Shown piece after piece: positions 55,031-64,000 of a DNA stretch of 64,000 nt. Under the pieces are notes generated by a model, which was given only the letters and a program-made list of their open reading frames with translations, did not search any database and had not been told where the DNA came from. The translations under genes and the position numbers were made by a program. This DNA comes from CAVUDO01 sp963740255. Lineage in GTDB: Bacteria; Actinomycetota; Actinomycetes; Mycobacteriales; Cryptosporangiaceae. Position 1 is the first letter of the stretch. Every line of letters begins with the position of its first letter. Where the stretch lies: the NCBI GenBank assembly GCA_963740255.1, contig CAVUDO010000002.1, positions 1,860,001 to 1,924,000 on the forward strand, in the 5' to 3' direction.

Positions 55031-56148
55031 CGGGCCTGCCCCGCGTAGGTGCGCGGAACCCTGACTCCGACCCGGGTGACGATCTCGTAGTTGATGGTGC
55101 CCAACGCCGCGGCCCAGTCGTCGGCAGTCGGTTCTCCGCCGCCGCCCGGCCCGAACAGCACCGCCTGGTCGCCCGCGGCCACCGGGGTGTCGCCGACGTC
55201 CAGCACGAACTGGTCCATGCAGACCCGGCCGGCGACCGTCCACCGGCGCCCACCGAGGAGCACCGGGCCGATGCCGCTGGCCGCCCGCGGGATGCCGTCG
55301 GCGTAGCCGAGCGGGACGACGGCCAACGTCGTCTCCTCGCCGGTGCGGTAGGTGTGGCCGTACGACACGCCGTGGTCGGCCGGCACGCGCTTCGCCAGCA
55401 TCACCGAGGCGCGCAGGGTCATCGCCGGCCGGAGCGCGCGGGCGGCCGGCCAGTCCGGGATCGGCGACAGACCGTAGACGGCGATACCCGGCCGGACCAG
55501 GTCGAAGTGCGCCTCGGGGACGCTGAGGGTCGCGGCGGAATTGGCCAGGTGCTTGAACGGCGGCGCCACGCCGTGCCGCTCGGCAAGGGCGACGGCCTCG
55601 GTGAACGCCGCGACCTGTGCGGCGATCGTCGGGTGGCCGGGCGCGTCGGCGTAGGCGAAGTGGCTCCAGAGCCCGACCAGCTCCACCACGCCCTCGGCGG
55701 CGGCCTTCGCGGCGGCGGTGACCAGATCGGGCCAGTCCGCCCAGGCCGAGCCGCCGCGGCCGAGGCCGGTGTCGACCTTCAGGTGCACCCGGGCCGGACG
55801 GCCGGCCTGCCGGGCCGCGGCCGCGATCTCGTCGAGCAGGCCCACGCTGGCCGCGGACAGGTCGACGTCCGCGCGGACCGCGTGGTGCAGCGGCAGGCCC
55901 GGGGCCAGCAGCCAGGCCAGCACCGGCGCCTCGATGCCCTCGGCCCGCAGTGTCAGGGCCTCCTCCAGCGTGGTCACGCCGAGCCAGGTCGCGCCGCCGG
56001 CCAGCGCCGCGCGCGCGGCGGGGACCATGCCGTGCCCGTACCCGTCGGCCTTCACCACGGCCATCACCGCGGCGGAGGTGCCCGCGGCGAGGTGTGCGGT
56101 GTTGGCCTGGATGGCGGCCAGGTCGATGTGGGCTTCGGCTTGGTACAT
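55027..56148 (-). CDS. alr: alanine racemase
   Basis: 373 residues. PLP-binding Lys33 is in VVKADGYGHG; the second catalytic base Tyr is in GVSYGHTY. Makes D-Ala for peptidoglycan. Stop overlaps the hydrolase ATG. Standard position upstream of tsaE in this arc. Confidence 0.95.
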   Translation of the reverse strand: MYQAEAHIDLAAIQANTAHLAAGTSAAVMAVVKADGYGHGMVPAARAALAGGATWLGVTTLEEALTLRAEGIEAPVLAWLLAPGLPLHHAVRADVDLSAASVGLLDEIAAAARQAGRPARVHLKVDTGLGRGGSAWADWPDLVTAAAKAAAEGVVELVGLWSHFAYADAPGHPTIAAQVAAFTEAVALAERHGVAPPFKHLANSAATLSVPEAHFDLVRPGIAVYGLSPIPDWPAARALRPAMTLRASVMLAKRVPADHGVSYGHTYRTGEETTLAVVPLGYADGIPRAASGIGPVLLGGRRWTVAGRVCMDQFVLDVGDTPVAAGDQAVLFGPGGGGEPTADDWAAALGTINYEIVTRVGVRVPRTYAGQAR

Positions 56149-56226
56149 GTATCTCAGTGTTCCAGGGTCGGGGGCGCGGTGAAGGGGGCCTGGTTCAACC
56201 GCAGGTCCCCGCCATGCCGTGGGTGG

Positions 56227-57735
56227 TCAGTCGAGGCCGCCGGTCGTCCAGATCGTGGCGATTGTCGGGGGGAGGGCGGTGAGGAGGCGGGTGGCGGTCA
56301 GAGGCCCTGTGGCGGCGGCCTGGCGGCCGGCGAGGCCGTGGACGAAGGCGGCGTGGGCGGCGGCCGGGCCGGGCGCGACGCCGGCGGCGAGAAGTGACCC
56401 GGCCAGGCCGGAGAGGACGTCGCCGCTGCCGGCGGTGGCCAGATCGGGAACACTGGCGGTCTCCACCCAGGCGTCGACGTGGCAGCAGTCGCAGCCGTCC
56501 CAGGAGCCGACCACGACGGTGTGGTGGCCTTTGAGGAGGACCACCGCGCCCAGATCGGCGTGCAGGCGGCGGGCCGCGGCGAGGCGGTCGTCGCAGACGG
56601 GCCCGGCGAGGCGGGCGTACTCGCCGGCGTGCGGGGTGAGCACCACGGGGGCGGCGCGGTCGCGGACCCAGCCAGGGTGCCGCGCCACGATCGTGATCGC
56701 GTCGGCGTCCAGGAGCACCGGGACGTCGGTGCCGAGCACCTCCCGGACGGTGCGCTCGGCGGCCTCGTCCGTGCCCAGCCCCGACCCGACCACCCACGCC
56801 TGCACACGCCCGGCCCCGGCCACCGTGTCGGTGCACACCACTTCCGGATGGGAGGTGCGGACGGCGTCGGCCGCGGCGCCGGCGTAGCGGACGTACCCGG
56901 CCGGACCGGCCAGCGCACCACCCACCGACAGCACCGCCACGCCCGGGTAGGTGGCCGAACCCGTCGCGACGCCCACCACGCCGCGGCTGTACTTGTCGTC
57001 ACCCGGATGCGGACGCGGCCAGCACCGGGCGACCTCCTCCAGGGTGACGACCTCCAACGCGGGCGCGGTCCGCAGCTCCGGCGCGAGACCGATGTCGACC
57101 AGCTCCACCAGCCCCGCATGGACGGCGCCCGCCCCGACCAGCAGGCCCGGCTTGAGGCAGCCGAAGGTGACCGTGACGTCGGCGGCCACCGCCTCGCCGG
57201 TGACCGCCCCGGTGTCGGCGTCCACGCCGCTGGGCAGGTCCACCGCCACCACCGGCGCCCCGGCTGCGCGCAGCGCCGCCGCGGCGTGGGCCAGCCAGTG
57301 GTAGTCCGGACGGAGCCCGCCGCGCCCGCCGAGGCCGAGCAGGCCGTCCACGACCAGGTCGGCGGCCTCGATCCGGGTGGTGTCCAGAACGGCCCGGATC
57401 CGGCCACCGCCGGCCCTCAGCGCGGCCATGCCCTCCGGGTGGCAGGCGCGCAGGTAGTACGCCTCGACCCGGGCCCCTCGGGCGGCCAGCAGTGCTCCGG
57501 CGTACAGCGCGTCGCCGCCGTTGTCGCCCGGCCCGACCAGCAGCACGACCCGGGCCCCGTACACCCCGCCGCGTTCACGCAGCATCACCGCACACCGACG
57601 CGCCAGTCCGGCCGCGGCCCGGCGCATCAGGGCACCGTCGGGCAGGCGGGCCATCAGAGCCCGCTCGGCGGCGCGCACGTCGGCGACCCGCCACGCCCGG
57701 TACCGCCAGCCCGGCACCGTGCCGTCGTCGGTCAC
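56227..57735 (-). CDS. nnr: bifunctional NAD(P)H-hydrate epimerase / ADP-dependent dehydratase
   Basis: 502 residues. The YjeF-N epimerase half includes LVGPGDNGGDALYAG. The dehydratase half has LTPHAGEYARL, VLLKGHHTVV and the catalytic ATAGSGDVLSG. It repairs hydrated NAD(P)H. The GTG at 57735 overlaps the acpS stop (GTGA). Confidence 0.93.
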   Translation of the reverse strand: MTDDGTVPGWRYRAWRVADVRAAERALMARLPDGALMRRAAAGLARRCAVMLRERGGVYGARVVLLVGPGDNGGDALYAGALLAARGARVEAYYLRACHPEGMAALRAGGGRIRAVLDTTRIEAADLVVDGLLGLGGRGGLRPDYHWLAHAAAALRAAGAPVVAVDLPSGVDADTGAVTGEAVAADVTVTFGCLKPGLLVGAGAVHAGLVELVDIGLAPELRTAPALEVVTLEEVARCWPRPHPGDDKYSRGVVGVATGSATYPGVAVLSVGGALAGPAGYVRYAGAAADAVRTSHPEVVCTDTVAGAGRVQAWVVGSGLGTDEAAERTVREVLGTDVPVLLDADAITIVARHPGWVRDRAAPVVLTPHAGEYARLAGPVCDDRLAAARRLHADLGAVVLLKGHHTVVVGSWDGCDCCHVDAWVETASVPDLATAGSGDVLSGLAGSLLAAGVAPGPAAAHAAFVHGLAGRQAAATGPLTATRLLTALPPTIATIWTTGGLD

Positions 57736-58109
57736 CCGAGGCTCCCCTCGGCGACCACCATCGCCGAGGCGATTCCCCCGTCGTGGGACAGCGACAGATG
57801 CCACCGCACCACTCCGAGCGCCGCCGCCGCGGCCGCGACGGTGCCGCCGACGGTGAGCCACGGCCGCCCGTCGGCGTCCGAGACGATCTCGCAGTCGTGC
57901 CAGCCCAGCCCAGCCGGCGCGCCGAGCGCCTTGGCCACGGCCTCCTTCGCCGCGAACCGTGCCGCCAGCGACTCCGGCGAACGCGGGTTGCCCGACGTGG
58001 TCCGCCGCTCGCCCTCGGTGAACAACCGTTCGGCCAGCATCGGCGTCCGGGCCAGGGCCGTGGCGAACCGGTCGACCAGCACGACGTCGATGCCCACGCT
58101 GACGATCAC
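57732..58109 (-). CDS. acpS: holo-[acyl-carrier-protein] synthase
   Basis: 125 residues. VGIDVVLVDRF at the start and SLAARFAAKEAVAKALG hold the Mg-binding Asp and Glu. Transfers phosphopantetheine from CoA to ACP. GTG start; coupled to nnr. Divergent from the DUF427 gene. Confidence 0.93.
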   Translation of the reverse strand: MIVSVGIDVVLVDRFATALARTPMLAERLFTEGERRTTSGNPRSPESLAARFAAKEAVAKALGAPAGLGWHDCEIVSDADGRPWLTVGGTVAAAAAALGVVRWHLSLSHDGGIASAMVVAEGSLG

Positions 58110-58166
58110 CCCCCTACCCTGGCACGCCGAGATGCGCACCGCCGTGCCGGCACGGACGATGGTCGG

Positions 58167-58628
58167 ATGGAGAGCGTCTGGGACTACCCGCGCCCGCCCG
58201 CGGTGGAACCGTGTACCCGCCGGGTCCGGATCTCCTTCGGCGGTGCGACGATCGTCGACTCGACGTCCGCCCTGCGCGTCCTGGAGACCAGCCATCCGCC
58301 GACCCTCTACGTCCCCCCCGTCGACATCGCGGCCACCCTGCGCCCGGTGCCCGACCGCCGCACGTTCTGCGAGTGGAAGGGCTGGGCGTCCTACTTCGAC
58401 GTGGTCGTCGGCGACCATCTCGCCGCGGCGGCGGCCTGGACCTACCGCCACCCCACCGCCGGCTACCTCTCCCTCACCGACCACGTCGCCTTCTACCCGG
58501 GCCGGATGGACGCCTGCTGGCTCGACGACAACCTCGCCGCGGCCCAACCGGGCGACTTCTACGGCGGCTGGCTCACCCCCGACATCACCGGCCCCGTCAA
58601 AGGCCCACCCGGCACCACCCACTGGTAA
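58167..58628 (+). CDS. DUF427 protein
   Basis: 153 residues. TLYVPPVDIA, FCEWKGWASYFDV and HVAFYPGRMDAC match the DUF427 beta-barrel family, frequent in actinobacteria and of unknown function. Start at an ATG with GGTCGG before it; alone between acpS and glmS. Confidence 0.9.
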   Translation: MESVWDYPRPPAVEPCTRRVRISFGGATIVDSTSALRVLETSHPPTLYVPPVDIAATLRPVPDRRTFCEWKGWASYFDVVVGDHLAAAAAWTYRHPTAGYLSLTDHVAFYPGRMDACWLDDNLAAAQPGDFYGGWLTPDITGPVKGPPGTTHW

Positions 58629-58781
58629 CCCGCCTTTGGTGACCCGGCCTGCCTGGCCGGCGGCGCCTGCGGTGTCCACCAGCAAGGCCAAACCACAGCG
58701 GCGGGCTGCGGGGCAGGTGGTGAAGGACGCAGAGCGAGCTTGCGAGCAGTCCAAGACACCTGCCCCCGCGGCCCCCGCCCT

Positions 58782-60671
58782 CTACTCGACGGTGACCGAC
58801 TTCGCGAGGTTGCGAGGCTGGTCCACGTCGTTGCCCCGGGATGCCGCGATCTCGCACGCCAGCACCTGCAACGGCACGGCCGTCACCAACGGCGCCAGCA
58901 GGGTCGGGGTGCGCGGCACCAGCACGAGGTGGTCGGCGTACGGTGTGACCGCGTCGTCGCCCTCCTCGGCGATCACGATCGTGCGCGCGCCCCGGGCCCG
59001 GACCTCCTGGATGTTGGACACGATCTTGTCGTGCAGCACACCGCGGCCCCGCGGCGACGGCACCGTCACCACGACGGGGGTGCCCTCCTCGATCAACGAG
59101 ATCGGCCCGTGCTTGAGCTCCCCGGCGGCGAAGCCCTCGGCGTGCATGTACGCCAGCTCCTTGAGCTTGAGCGCCCCCTCCAGCGCCACGGGATAGCCGA
59201 CGTGCCGGCCGAGGAACAGCACCTGCTGGGCCCCGGACAGGTCGCGGGCCAGCTTGCGCACCGGCTCCATGGTGTCCAGCACCTCGGCGATCTTCGCCGG
59301 CATCGCCTGCAACTGAGCGACCACGGCGGCCACCTCGTCGGCGTACTTGATCCCCCGCACCTGCGAGAGGTGCAGCCCGACCAGGTACACCGCGACCACC
59401 TGGGTCAGGAACGCCTTGGTCGAGGCGACCGCCACCTCCGGGCCGGCATGGGTGTAGAGGACGGCGTCGGACTCGCGCGGGATCGTCGAGCCGTTGGTGT
59501 TGCAGATCGCCAGCACCCTGGCCTTCTGCTCCTTGGCGTGGCGCAGCGCCATGATCGTGTCCATGGTCTCGCCGGACTGGCTGATCGCGATGACCAGCGT
59601 CGAACGGTCGAGCACCGGGTCGCGGTAGCGGAACTCGCTGGCCAGTTCCACCTCGACCGGGATCCTGGTCCAGTGCTCGATGGCGTACTTGCCGATCAGG
59701 CCGGCGTGGTAGGCCGTGCCGCAGCCGATCACGAAGATCTTGTCGATGTCGCGCAGCTCCTGGTCGGACAGGCGCACTTCGTCCAGGCTGATCTCGCCGT
59801 GCTCGGTGAGCCGTCCGCGCAGCGTGTCGGCCACGGCCTGCGGCTGCTCGGCGATCTCCTTGAGCATGAAGTAGTCGTAGCCGCCCTTCTCCGCGGCGGC
59901 GATGTCCCAGTCGAGGTGGTAGTCCTTCGCGACGGCCGGCTCGCCGCGGAAGTCGGTGACGGTGATCGTGCTGGCGGTGATCTCCACGACCTGGTCCTGG
60001 CCGAGTTCCACGGCCTCGCGGGTGTGCGCGATGAACGCCGACACGTCCGAGGCGAGGAAATTCTCGCCGTCGCCGCGACCGGCCACCAGCGGCGAGTCGC
60101 GCCGGCCGCCGACCACCACCCCGGGCGCGTCCTGGTGCACGGCGAGCAGCGTGAACGCGCCCTCCAGCCGCTGGCAGACCAGACGCATCGCCTCGGCGAG
60201 CCGGCCCGGACGGTCCTCGGTCGTGTGGACGGGCAGCCCGTCCAGCGTGTCGTAGGCCTCGGCGATCAGGTGGCCGGCGCACTCGGTGTCGGTGTCCGAG
60301 CGCATCTCCACCCCGCGGTCCTCCAGCTCCCGGCGCAGGACCGCGAAGTTCTCGATGATCCCGTTGTGGATCACCGCGAGGCGCCCGTCGGCGGACGTGT
60401 GCGGGTGGGCGTTGCGGTCGTTCGGCGCGCCGTGGGTGGCCCACCGGGTGTGGCCGATGCCGGTGGCGCCGGCCCTGGTCTGTGCGGACTCGGCGTCCAG
60501 GACGTCGGTCAGGTTGACGAGCTTGCCGGCGCGCTTCTCGACCAGCAGCCCGCGCTCGGCCACGATCGCCACCCCGGCGGAGTCGTACCCCCGGTACTCG
60601 AGCCGGCGCAGCCCGTCGACGACGATGTCGACCGCGCGCCGCGGCCCGGTGTATCCCACGATCCCGCACAT
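58782..60671 (-). CDS. glmS: glutamine-fructose-6-phosphate transaminase
   Basis: 629 residues. Cys2 (MCGIVGYTG) is the glutaminase nucleophile. Two SIS domains follow (SQSGETMDTIMALR, STKAFLTQ) and the end is LAKSVTVE. Makes glucosamine-6-phosphate for the cell wall; its product is used by GlmM at the right edge. No glmS ribozyme is seen upstream. Confidence 0.95.
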   Translation of the reverse strand: MCGIVGYTGPRRAVDIVVDGLRRLEYRGYDSAGVAIVAERGLLVEKRAGKLVNLTDVLDAESAQTRAGATGIGHTRWATHGAPNDRNAHPHTSADGRLAVIHNGIIENFAVLRRELEDRGVEMRSDTDTECAGHLIAEAYDTLDGLPVHTTEDRPGRLAEAMRLVCQRLEGAFTLLAVHQDAPGVVVGGRRDSPLVAGRGDGENFLASDVSAFIAHTREAVELGQDQVVEITASTITVTDFRGEPAVAKDYHLDWDIAAAEKGGYDYFMLKEIAEQPQAVADTLRGRLTEHGEISLDEVRLSDQELRDIDKIFVIGCGTAYHAGLIGKYAIEHWTRIPVEVELASEFRYRDPVLDRSTLVIAISQSGETMDTIMALRHAKEQKARVLAICNTNGSTIPRESDAVLYTHAGPEVAVASTKAFLTQVVAVYLVGLHLSQVRGIKYADEVAAVVAQLQAMPAKIAEVLDTMEPVRKLARDLSGAQQVLFLGRHVGYPVALEGALKLKELAYMHAEGFAAGELKHGPISLIEEGTPVVVTVPSPRGRGVLHDKIVSNIQEVRARGARTIVIAEEGDDAVTPYADHLVLVPRTPTLLAPLVTAVPLQVLACEIAASRGNDVDQPRNLAKSVTVE

Positions 60672-60845
60672 GCGGCCGAGACTATCCGAGCCCGACCAGG
60701 CACCGGGCCGACCCCGGCCGGCCCCTGGTCGGCGCTCGTCGGCCCGGCCGTCGTCCGCGGCGTTGCGGGGGCGGCGACGCCGCAGCGTGGATACCATCTT
60801 CACGCGCCGGCTCGGCGCGCGGAGTCGCGCAGGGGTGATGGTCGG

Positions 60846-62129
60846 GTGGGTGTCAGCGTCGGCAGGTCGGCCGCGCCGGTCCGGACGGGCCTGCGGGTGC
60901 GGCTGGTGGCGGGCGGCTGGCTGCTGGCCATGGTCGTGGCGGTCGCGTTCGTGCTGGTGTGGTCGCGGGACGGGTTGATCGACCTGCGGGTCTACCGCAC
61001 CGGCGGCGAGGCGTGGCTGGCCGACGTCCGGCTCTACGCCGACCAGTTCCCCAAGCCGCTGGACGGGCCGGCGCTGCCGTTCACCTACCCACCGGTCGCG
61101 GCGGCCCTGTTCAGTGTGCTGGCCCTGGTTCCGTGGCCGGCGGCCGTGGTCGGGTGGACCGTGGCCGGCCTCACGCTGCTCACCGTGGCCTGCGTGGTGA
61201 GCGCCCGGCACGCGTTCGGACCAGGCCCGGCGGCCGCGATGGCGGGGCTCGGCGTCGCCGCGGTGAGCCTGCTGTTCGAGCCGGTGCGGGCCACGCTGGA
61301 CTTCGGCCAGATCAACCTGGTCATCCTGGGCCTGGTGGTGGCCGACTGCCTGCTGCCGCGCACCCCGTGGCCGCGGGGTGCGCTGATCGGCCTGGCCGCG
61401 GCGATCAAGCTGACCCCGGCGTTCTTCGTGCTGTTCTTCCTGCCCCGACGGCAGTGGAGGCCCGTCCTCACCGCGTTCGCCTCGTTCGTCGGCTTCGGGC
61501 TGCTCGGAGCCGCCCTCGCCCCCACGGACAGCCGGGAGTACTGGTTCGGCGCCCTGCTCGATCCGGGCCGGGTCGGCGGGCTGCCGTTCGTCGGGAACCA
61601 GTCGCTGCACGGCGTGCTCGTCCGGCTGGGCCTGCCCGACGAGGTCAGGTCGGTGCTGTGGGCGCTGCTCGGCCTGGCGGTCGTGGCGCTGGTCTGGGTG
61701 GCCGTGGTGCGCACCCGCCGGGCCGGTGCCGACCTGGCGGGGCTGCTGGCCGTGGCGGCCGGTGGCCTGCTGATCTCCCCGGTGTCCTGGTCGCACCACT
61801 GGGTGTGGGTCGCGCCCGGTGTGGTGCTGCTCGCCGCGGTCGTGCGGCGGCGTCCGCGGCTGGCTTGGGCCGCGGTGCCACTGGTCCTGCTGTTCGTGGT
61901 GGCACCCCAGTGGCTGCTGCCGTACCGGGACGGCCGCGAGCTGCGGTGGCACTGGTGGCAGCACCTGGTCGGCAACGCCTACGTCTGGACCGCGCTGGCG
62001 GTGCTCGTCGCGCTCGTCCTGGCCTACCGCGTCCGCCGCGATCCCCCGCCGCCGGCCGGCGGCGCCAGCGGGGACGGCGACGCCGTGGACGCCCGCTCGG
62101 CGCCGCGCCCAGCCGTCAGCGGTTCGTAA
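60846..62129 (+). CDS. GT87/DUF2029 polyprenyl-phosphate-mannose-type mannosyltransferase
   Basis: 427 residues with about ten transmembrane helices. LIDLRVYRTGGEAWL and FTYPPVAAALFS near the N-terminus, DFGQINLVILGLVVAD, and SPVSWSHHWVWVAPG are the GT-C motifs of actinobacterial alpha-mannosyltransferases (PimE/RptA-type). Acts on the outer face of the membrane on lipid-linked glycans; precise acceptor unknown. The GTG at 60846 is inferred. Confidence 0.85.
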   Translation: MGVSVGRSAAPVRTGLRVRLVAGGWLLAMVVAVAFVLVWSRDGLIDLRVYRTGGEAWLADVRLYADQFPKPLDGPALPFTYPPVAAALFSVLALVPWPAAVVGWTVAGLTLLTVACVVSARHAFGPGPAAAMAGLGVAAVSLLFEPVRATLDFGQINLVILGLVVADCLLPRTPWPRGALIGLAAAIKLTPAFFVLFFLPRRQWRPVLTAFASFVGFGLLGAALAPTDSREYWFGALLDPGRVGGLPFVGNQSLHGVLVRLGLPDEVRSVLWALLGLAVVALVWVAVVRTRRAGADLAGLLAVAAGGLLISPVSWSHHWVWVAPGVVLLAAVVRRRPRLAWAAVPLVLLFVVAPQWLLPYRDGRELRWHWWQHLVGNAYVWTALAVLVALVLAYRVRRDPPPPAGGASGDGDAVDARSAPRPAVSGS

Positions 62130-62175
62130 TAGTCCGCACCGCGACCAGCGGGCCGCGGTGGGCTTGAATCGAGCC

Positions 62176-62952
62176 ATGACCACAGCGCCGCACCAGACGC
62201 CTCCTGCCGCGCCCCCCTCCCGCCGCGCCTGGTGGCTCGGGCTGGCCCTGAAAGTCCTGATCGCCGCGGCCGTCCTCGGGTTGATCGCGGCGTGGAAGCC
62301 AGGGCTGGTGTTGGGGACATTCAAGAGCCCGCTTGCCTGGCTGTTCATCGTCGGGCTGGTCGCGGTGGCCGCCTTGGCGCAGTGGGCGGTCGGCAGGGCG
62401 CGCGGACCGGGCTGGCTGGGCCGGACCGCCTTCTACGTGCCCATCGCGGTGGCGCTGGTTGTCCTCGTGCTGCCGTCGTTCCGGTCCGAGCGGGTGGACG
62501 AGGCAGCGTCCGCCGACATCGTCAACGCCCAACCGGCACCTGCCACGACCGCCCCGGCGCCCGTACCGGGTGGCAGCTCCACGGCCTCGGCGGACAAGCC
62601 CCGCACCGCGAAGCCGGCGGCACCTGCCGGGCCGGTCGAACTCGGTCGCGCGTCGCTGGCCGGGATCGACCACCGCGCGTCCGGCACGGCCCGGGTGATC
62701 CGCACCGCCGACGGCCGGATCGTGGTGCGACTGGAGTCCCTCGACGTGGAGAACGGCCCCGACTACTACGTCCACCTCGTGCCGGGCGCCGACAAATCCC
62801 GGCCCGGCGGCGTCGACCTCGGCAAACTCAAAGGCAACACCGGCAACCAGACCTACACCGCGCCGGCCGGCACGGCGGTCGACGGGCCGGTCACGGTGCT
62901 CATCTGGTGCCGGGCGTTCCAGGTGCCGGTCGCCAACGCCACGATCGGCTGA
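62176..62952 (+). CDS. DM13-domain membrane protein
   Basis: 258 residues: two or three N-terminal transmembrane helices (23-100), a Pro/Ala/Thr linker, then a DM13 domain (ASLAGIDHRASGTARVIRT, then LDVENGPDYYVHLVPG and VLIWCRAFQVPVA). DM13 domains are proposed to take part in extracytoplasmic redox with a conserved Cys (in IWCRAF). Function unproven. Confidence 0.85.
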   Translation: MTTAPHQTPPAAPPSRRAWWLGLALKVLIAAAVLGLIAAWKPGLVLGTFKSPLAWLFIVGLVAVAALAQWAVGRARGPGWLGRTAFYVPIAVALVVLVLPSFRSERVDEAASADIVNAQPAPATTAPAPVPGGSSTASADKPRTAKPAAPAGPVELGRASLAGIDHRASGTARVIRTADGRIVVRLESLDVENGPDYYVHLVPGADKSRPGGVDLGKLKGNTGNQTYTAPAGTAVDGPVTVLIWCRAFQVPVANATIG

Positions 62953-63040
62953 CCGCGCGGGACCAGCCGGGGCAGCGGCGCGGATCAGCGTGGAGCCGCC
63001 AGCGCGGTCCGCCGGCGCGGGTCAGCCGGGCAGTGGCGCG

Positions 63041-64000
63041 TCAGCCGCCGGCGGCGGCCACGACGGCCGCGATCCGGTGCGCGATCGCGTCGGCCTGCTC
63101 CTGCGAGCCGGCCTCGACCATCACCCGCACCAACTGCTCGGTCCCCGAGGGGCGCAGCAGCACCCGGCCTCCCTCGCCCAGCTCGCCCTCGGCGACGGTC
63201 ACCGCCTCGGCCACCGAGGACGCCGCGGCCACGGCTGCCTTGTCGCCCACCCGGACGTTCACCAGCACCTGCGGCAGCCGGTGGACGACACCGGCCAACG
63301 CCGAGAGCGGCTGACCGGTCGCGGCAACCCGGGCAGCGAGGTGCGCGGCGGTGAGCAGGCCGTCGCCGGTGGTCGCGTAGGCCGGCATCACGAGGTGGCC
63401 GCTCTGCTCGCCGCCGAGCGCGAGCCGCTGGGCGCGCAGCGTCTCCAACACGTAGCGGTCGCCGACCGCGGTGGTCACCAGCTCGACGCCGGCCTCCCGC
63501 ATCGCGATCCGCAGCCCCAGGTTGCTCATCACGGTCACCACCAGCGTGTCGGCGGTGAGCGTGCCGGCCTCCTTCATCGCCAGCGCGAGTACGGCCATGA
63601 TCTGGTCGCCGTCGACCACCTCGCCGTCGGCGTCCACAGCCAGGCAGCGGTCGGCATCGCCGTCGTGGGCGATGCCCAGGTGGGCCTGGTGCTCCAGGAC
63701 GGCCTTGCGCAGGCCGTCCAGATGGGTCGAGCCGCAGCCGTCGTTGATGTTCAGCCCGTCCGGCTGGTCGCCGATCGCCACCACGGACGCGCCGGCTCGG
63801 CGGTAGAGCTCCGGGGCCACCGACGCCGCGGCGCCGTGCGCGCAGTCCACCACCAGCCGCAGTCCGTCGAGCCGATGCGTCAGCGTGCCGAGGAGGTGGT
63901 CGAGGTAGCGCCCGGCGCCGTCGGGCAGGTCGCGGATCCGCCCGACACCGGCGCCGACGGGTCTGGTCCAGTCGCGGGCGGCGTTGTCGGCGACCGCGGC
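63041..64000 (-). CDS. glmM: phosphoglucosamine mutase (partial, N-terminus beyond window)
   Basis: The minus strand is open from the right edge (reading AAVADNAARD...) to a stop at 63041, 319 residues. The metal-binding AHDGDADRCL, the sugar-binding GGEQSGHLVM and the phosphate-binding LLRPSGTEQLVRV are present. The N-terminal domain with the phosphoserine lies outside. Converts GlcN-6-P to GlcN-1-P after GlmS. Confidence 0.93.
   Translation of the reverse strand, partial: AAVADNAARDWTRPVGAGVGRIRDLPDGAGRYLDHLLGTLTHRLDGLRLVVDCAHGAAASVAPELYRRAGASVVAIGDQPDGLNINDGCGSTHLDGLRKAVLEHQAHLGIAHDGDADRCLAVDADGEVVDGDQIMAVLALAMKEAGTLTADTLVVTVMSNLGLRIAMREAGVELVTTAVGDRYVLETLRAQRLALGGEQSGHLVMPAYATTGDGLLTAAHLAARVAATGQPLSALAGVVHRLPQVLVNVRVGDKAAVAAASSVAEAVTVAEGELGEGGRVLLRPSGTEQLVRVMVEAGSQEQADAIAHRIAAVVAAAGG

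Noticed and set aside
58672..60671. A glmS ribozyme or riboswitch near glmS
   Set aside because: No long leader exists upstream of the start at 60671 and no ribozyme-like structure is seen; such ribozymes are typical of Firmicutes.
58782..62348. A 1188-residue minus-strand frame that extends glmS upstream across the GT87 and DM13 genes
   Set aside because: GlmS must begin MCGIVGYTG for its N-terminal cysteine nucleophile; the extension is antisense to recognisable genes.

Overview
The window is very GC-rich with dense, mostly overlapping genes. It carries actinobacterial hallmarks: WhiB, SigD with its RsdA-type anti-sigma factor, a GroEL with a His-rich tail, DUF397/DUF5753-XRE regulators, DUF5319 and mycothiol-type ArsC chemistry. 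From memory, the order choD-like oxidase / guaB3 / guaB / DUF5319 / rsdA / sigD / whiB / groEL / groES ... tsaD / rimI / tsaB ... tsaE / alr ... glmS ... glmM matches the same chromosomal arc of Mycobacterium tuberculosis. I therefore read this as core chromosome of a non-streptomycete filamentous actinobacterium (Frankineae / Cryptosporangiales / Micromonosporales-like). Genus cannot be fixed from the sequence.

Left edge (1-2300): an accessory patch. It holds the 5' part of a COG1743-type DNA methyltransferase, an overlapping frameshifted PD-(D/E)XK restriction-endonuclease-like gene, and a decayed DUF397 gene. From 2300 to 16000: a 3-oxoacid CoA-transferase pair (scoA frameshifted), a GT2 glycosyltransferase, an ECF sigma factor with a coupled membrane protein, UDP-glucose dehydrogenase, a 1177-residue polytopic membrane protein, purK-purE, and a sigma factor fused to its own zinc-binding anti-sigma domain. 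From 16000 to 28600: GtrA, a MaoC-like hydratase, an arsR-aquaglyceroporin-arsC operon, a bPH protein, a RelA/SpoT paralogue with a degenerate synthetase, a LiaFSR-like envelope-stress module (response regulator, PspC-histidine kinase, divergent PspC/LiaF-like protein), and a phosphatidylserine decarboxylase/synthase pair.

From 28700 to 43600 lie the purine-nucleotide genes guaA, guaB3 and guaB, a cholesterol-oxidase-like GMC oxidoreductase, a membrane gene with two compensating frameshifts, a vapBC toxin-antitoxin locus whose toxin is split by a truncated IS3-type element, then DUF5319, rsdA, sigD, whiB and groEL-groES under two CIRCE operators. From 43900 to 50600: small conserved genes, a subtilase with a 33-proline linker, and tsaD-rimI-tsaB. 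From 50600 to 53100 an accessory cassette (XRE/DUF5753 and DUF397, divergent from three translationally coupled small proteins) sits between tsaB and tsaE, genes normally contiguous. From 53100 to the right edge: tsaE, alpha/beta hydrolase, alr, nnrE/D and acpS on one strand, then DUF427, glmS, a GT87-like mannosyltransferase, a DM13 protein, and the 3' part of glmM.

Functionally the core serves GMP synthesis, t6A tRNA modification, cell-wall precursor supply (Alr, GlmS, GlmM) and envelope-lipid synthesis, with stress control by SigD, HrcA/CIRCE, the Lia-like system and a Rel-family enzyme. No tRNA, rRNA or CRISPR array was found. At least four apparent 1-base frameshifts in G/C runs could be real decay or sequence errors. 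Gene boundaries were deduced by reading codons and ribosome-binding sites; no database search was possible.
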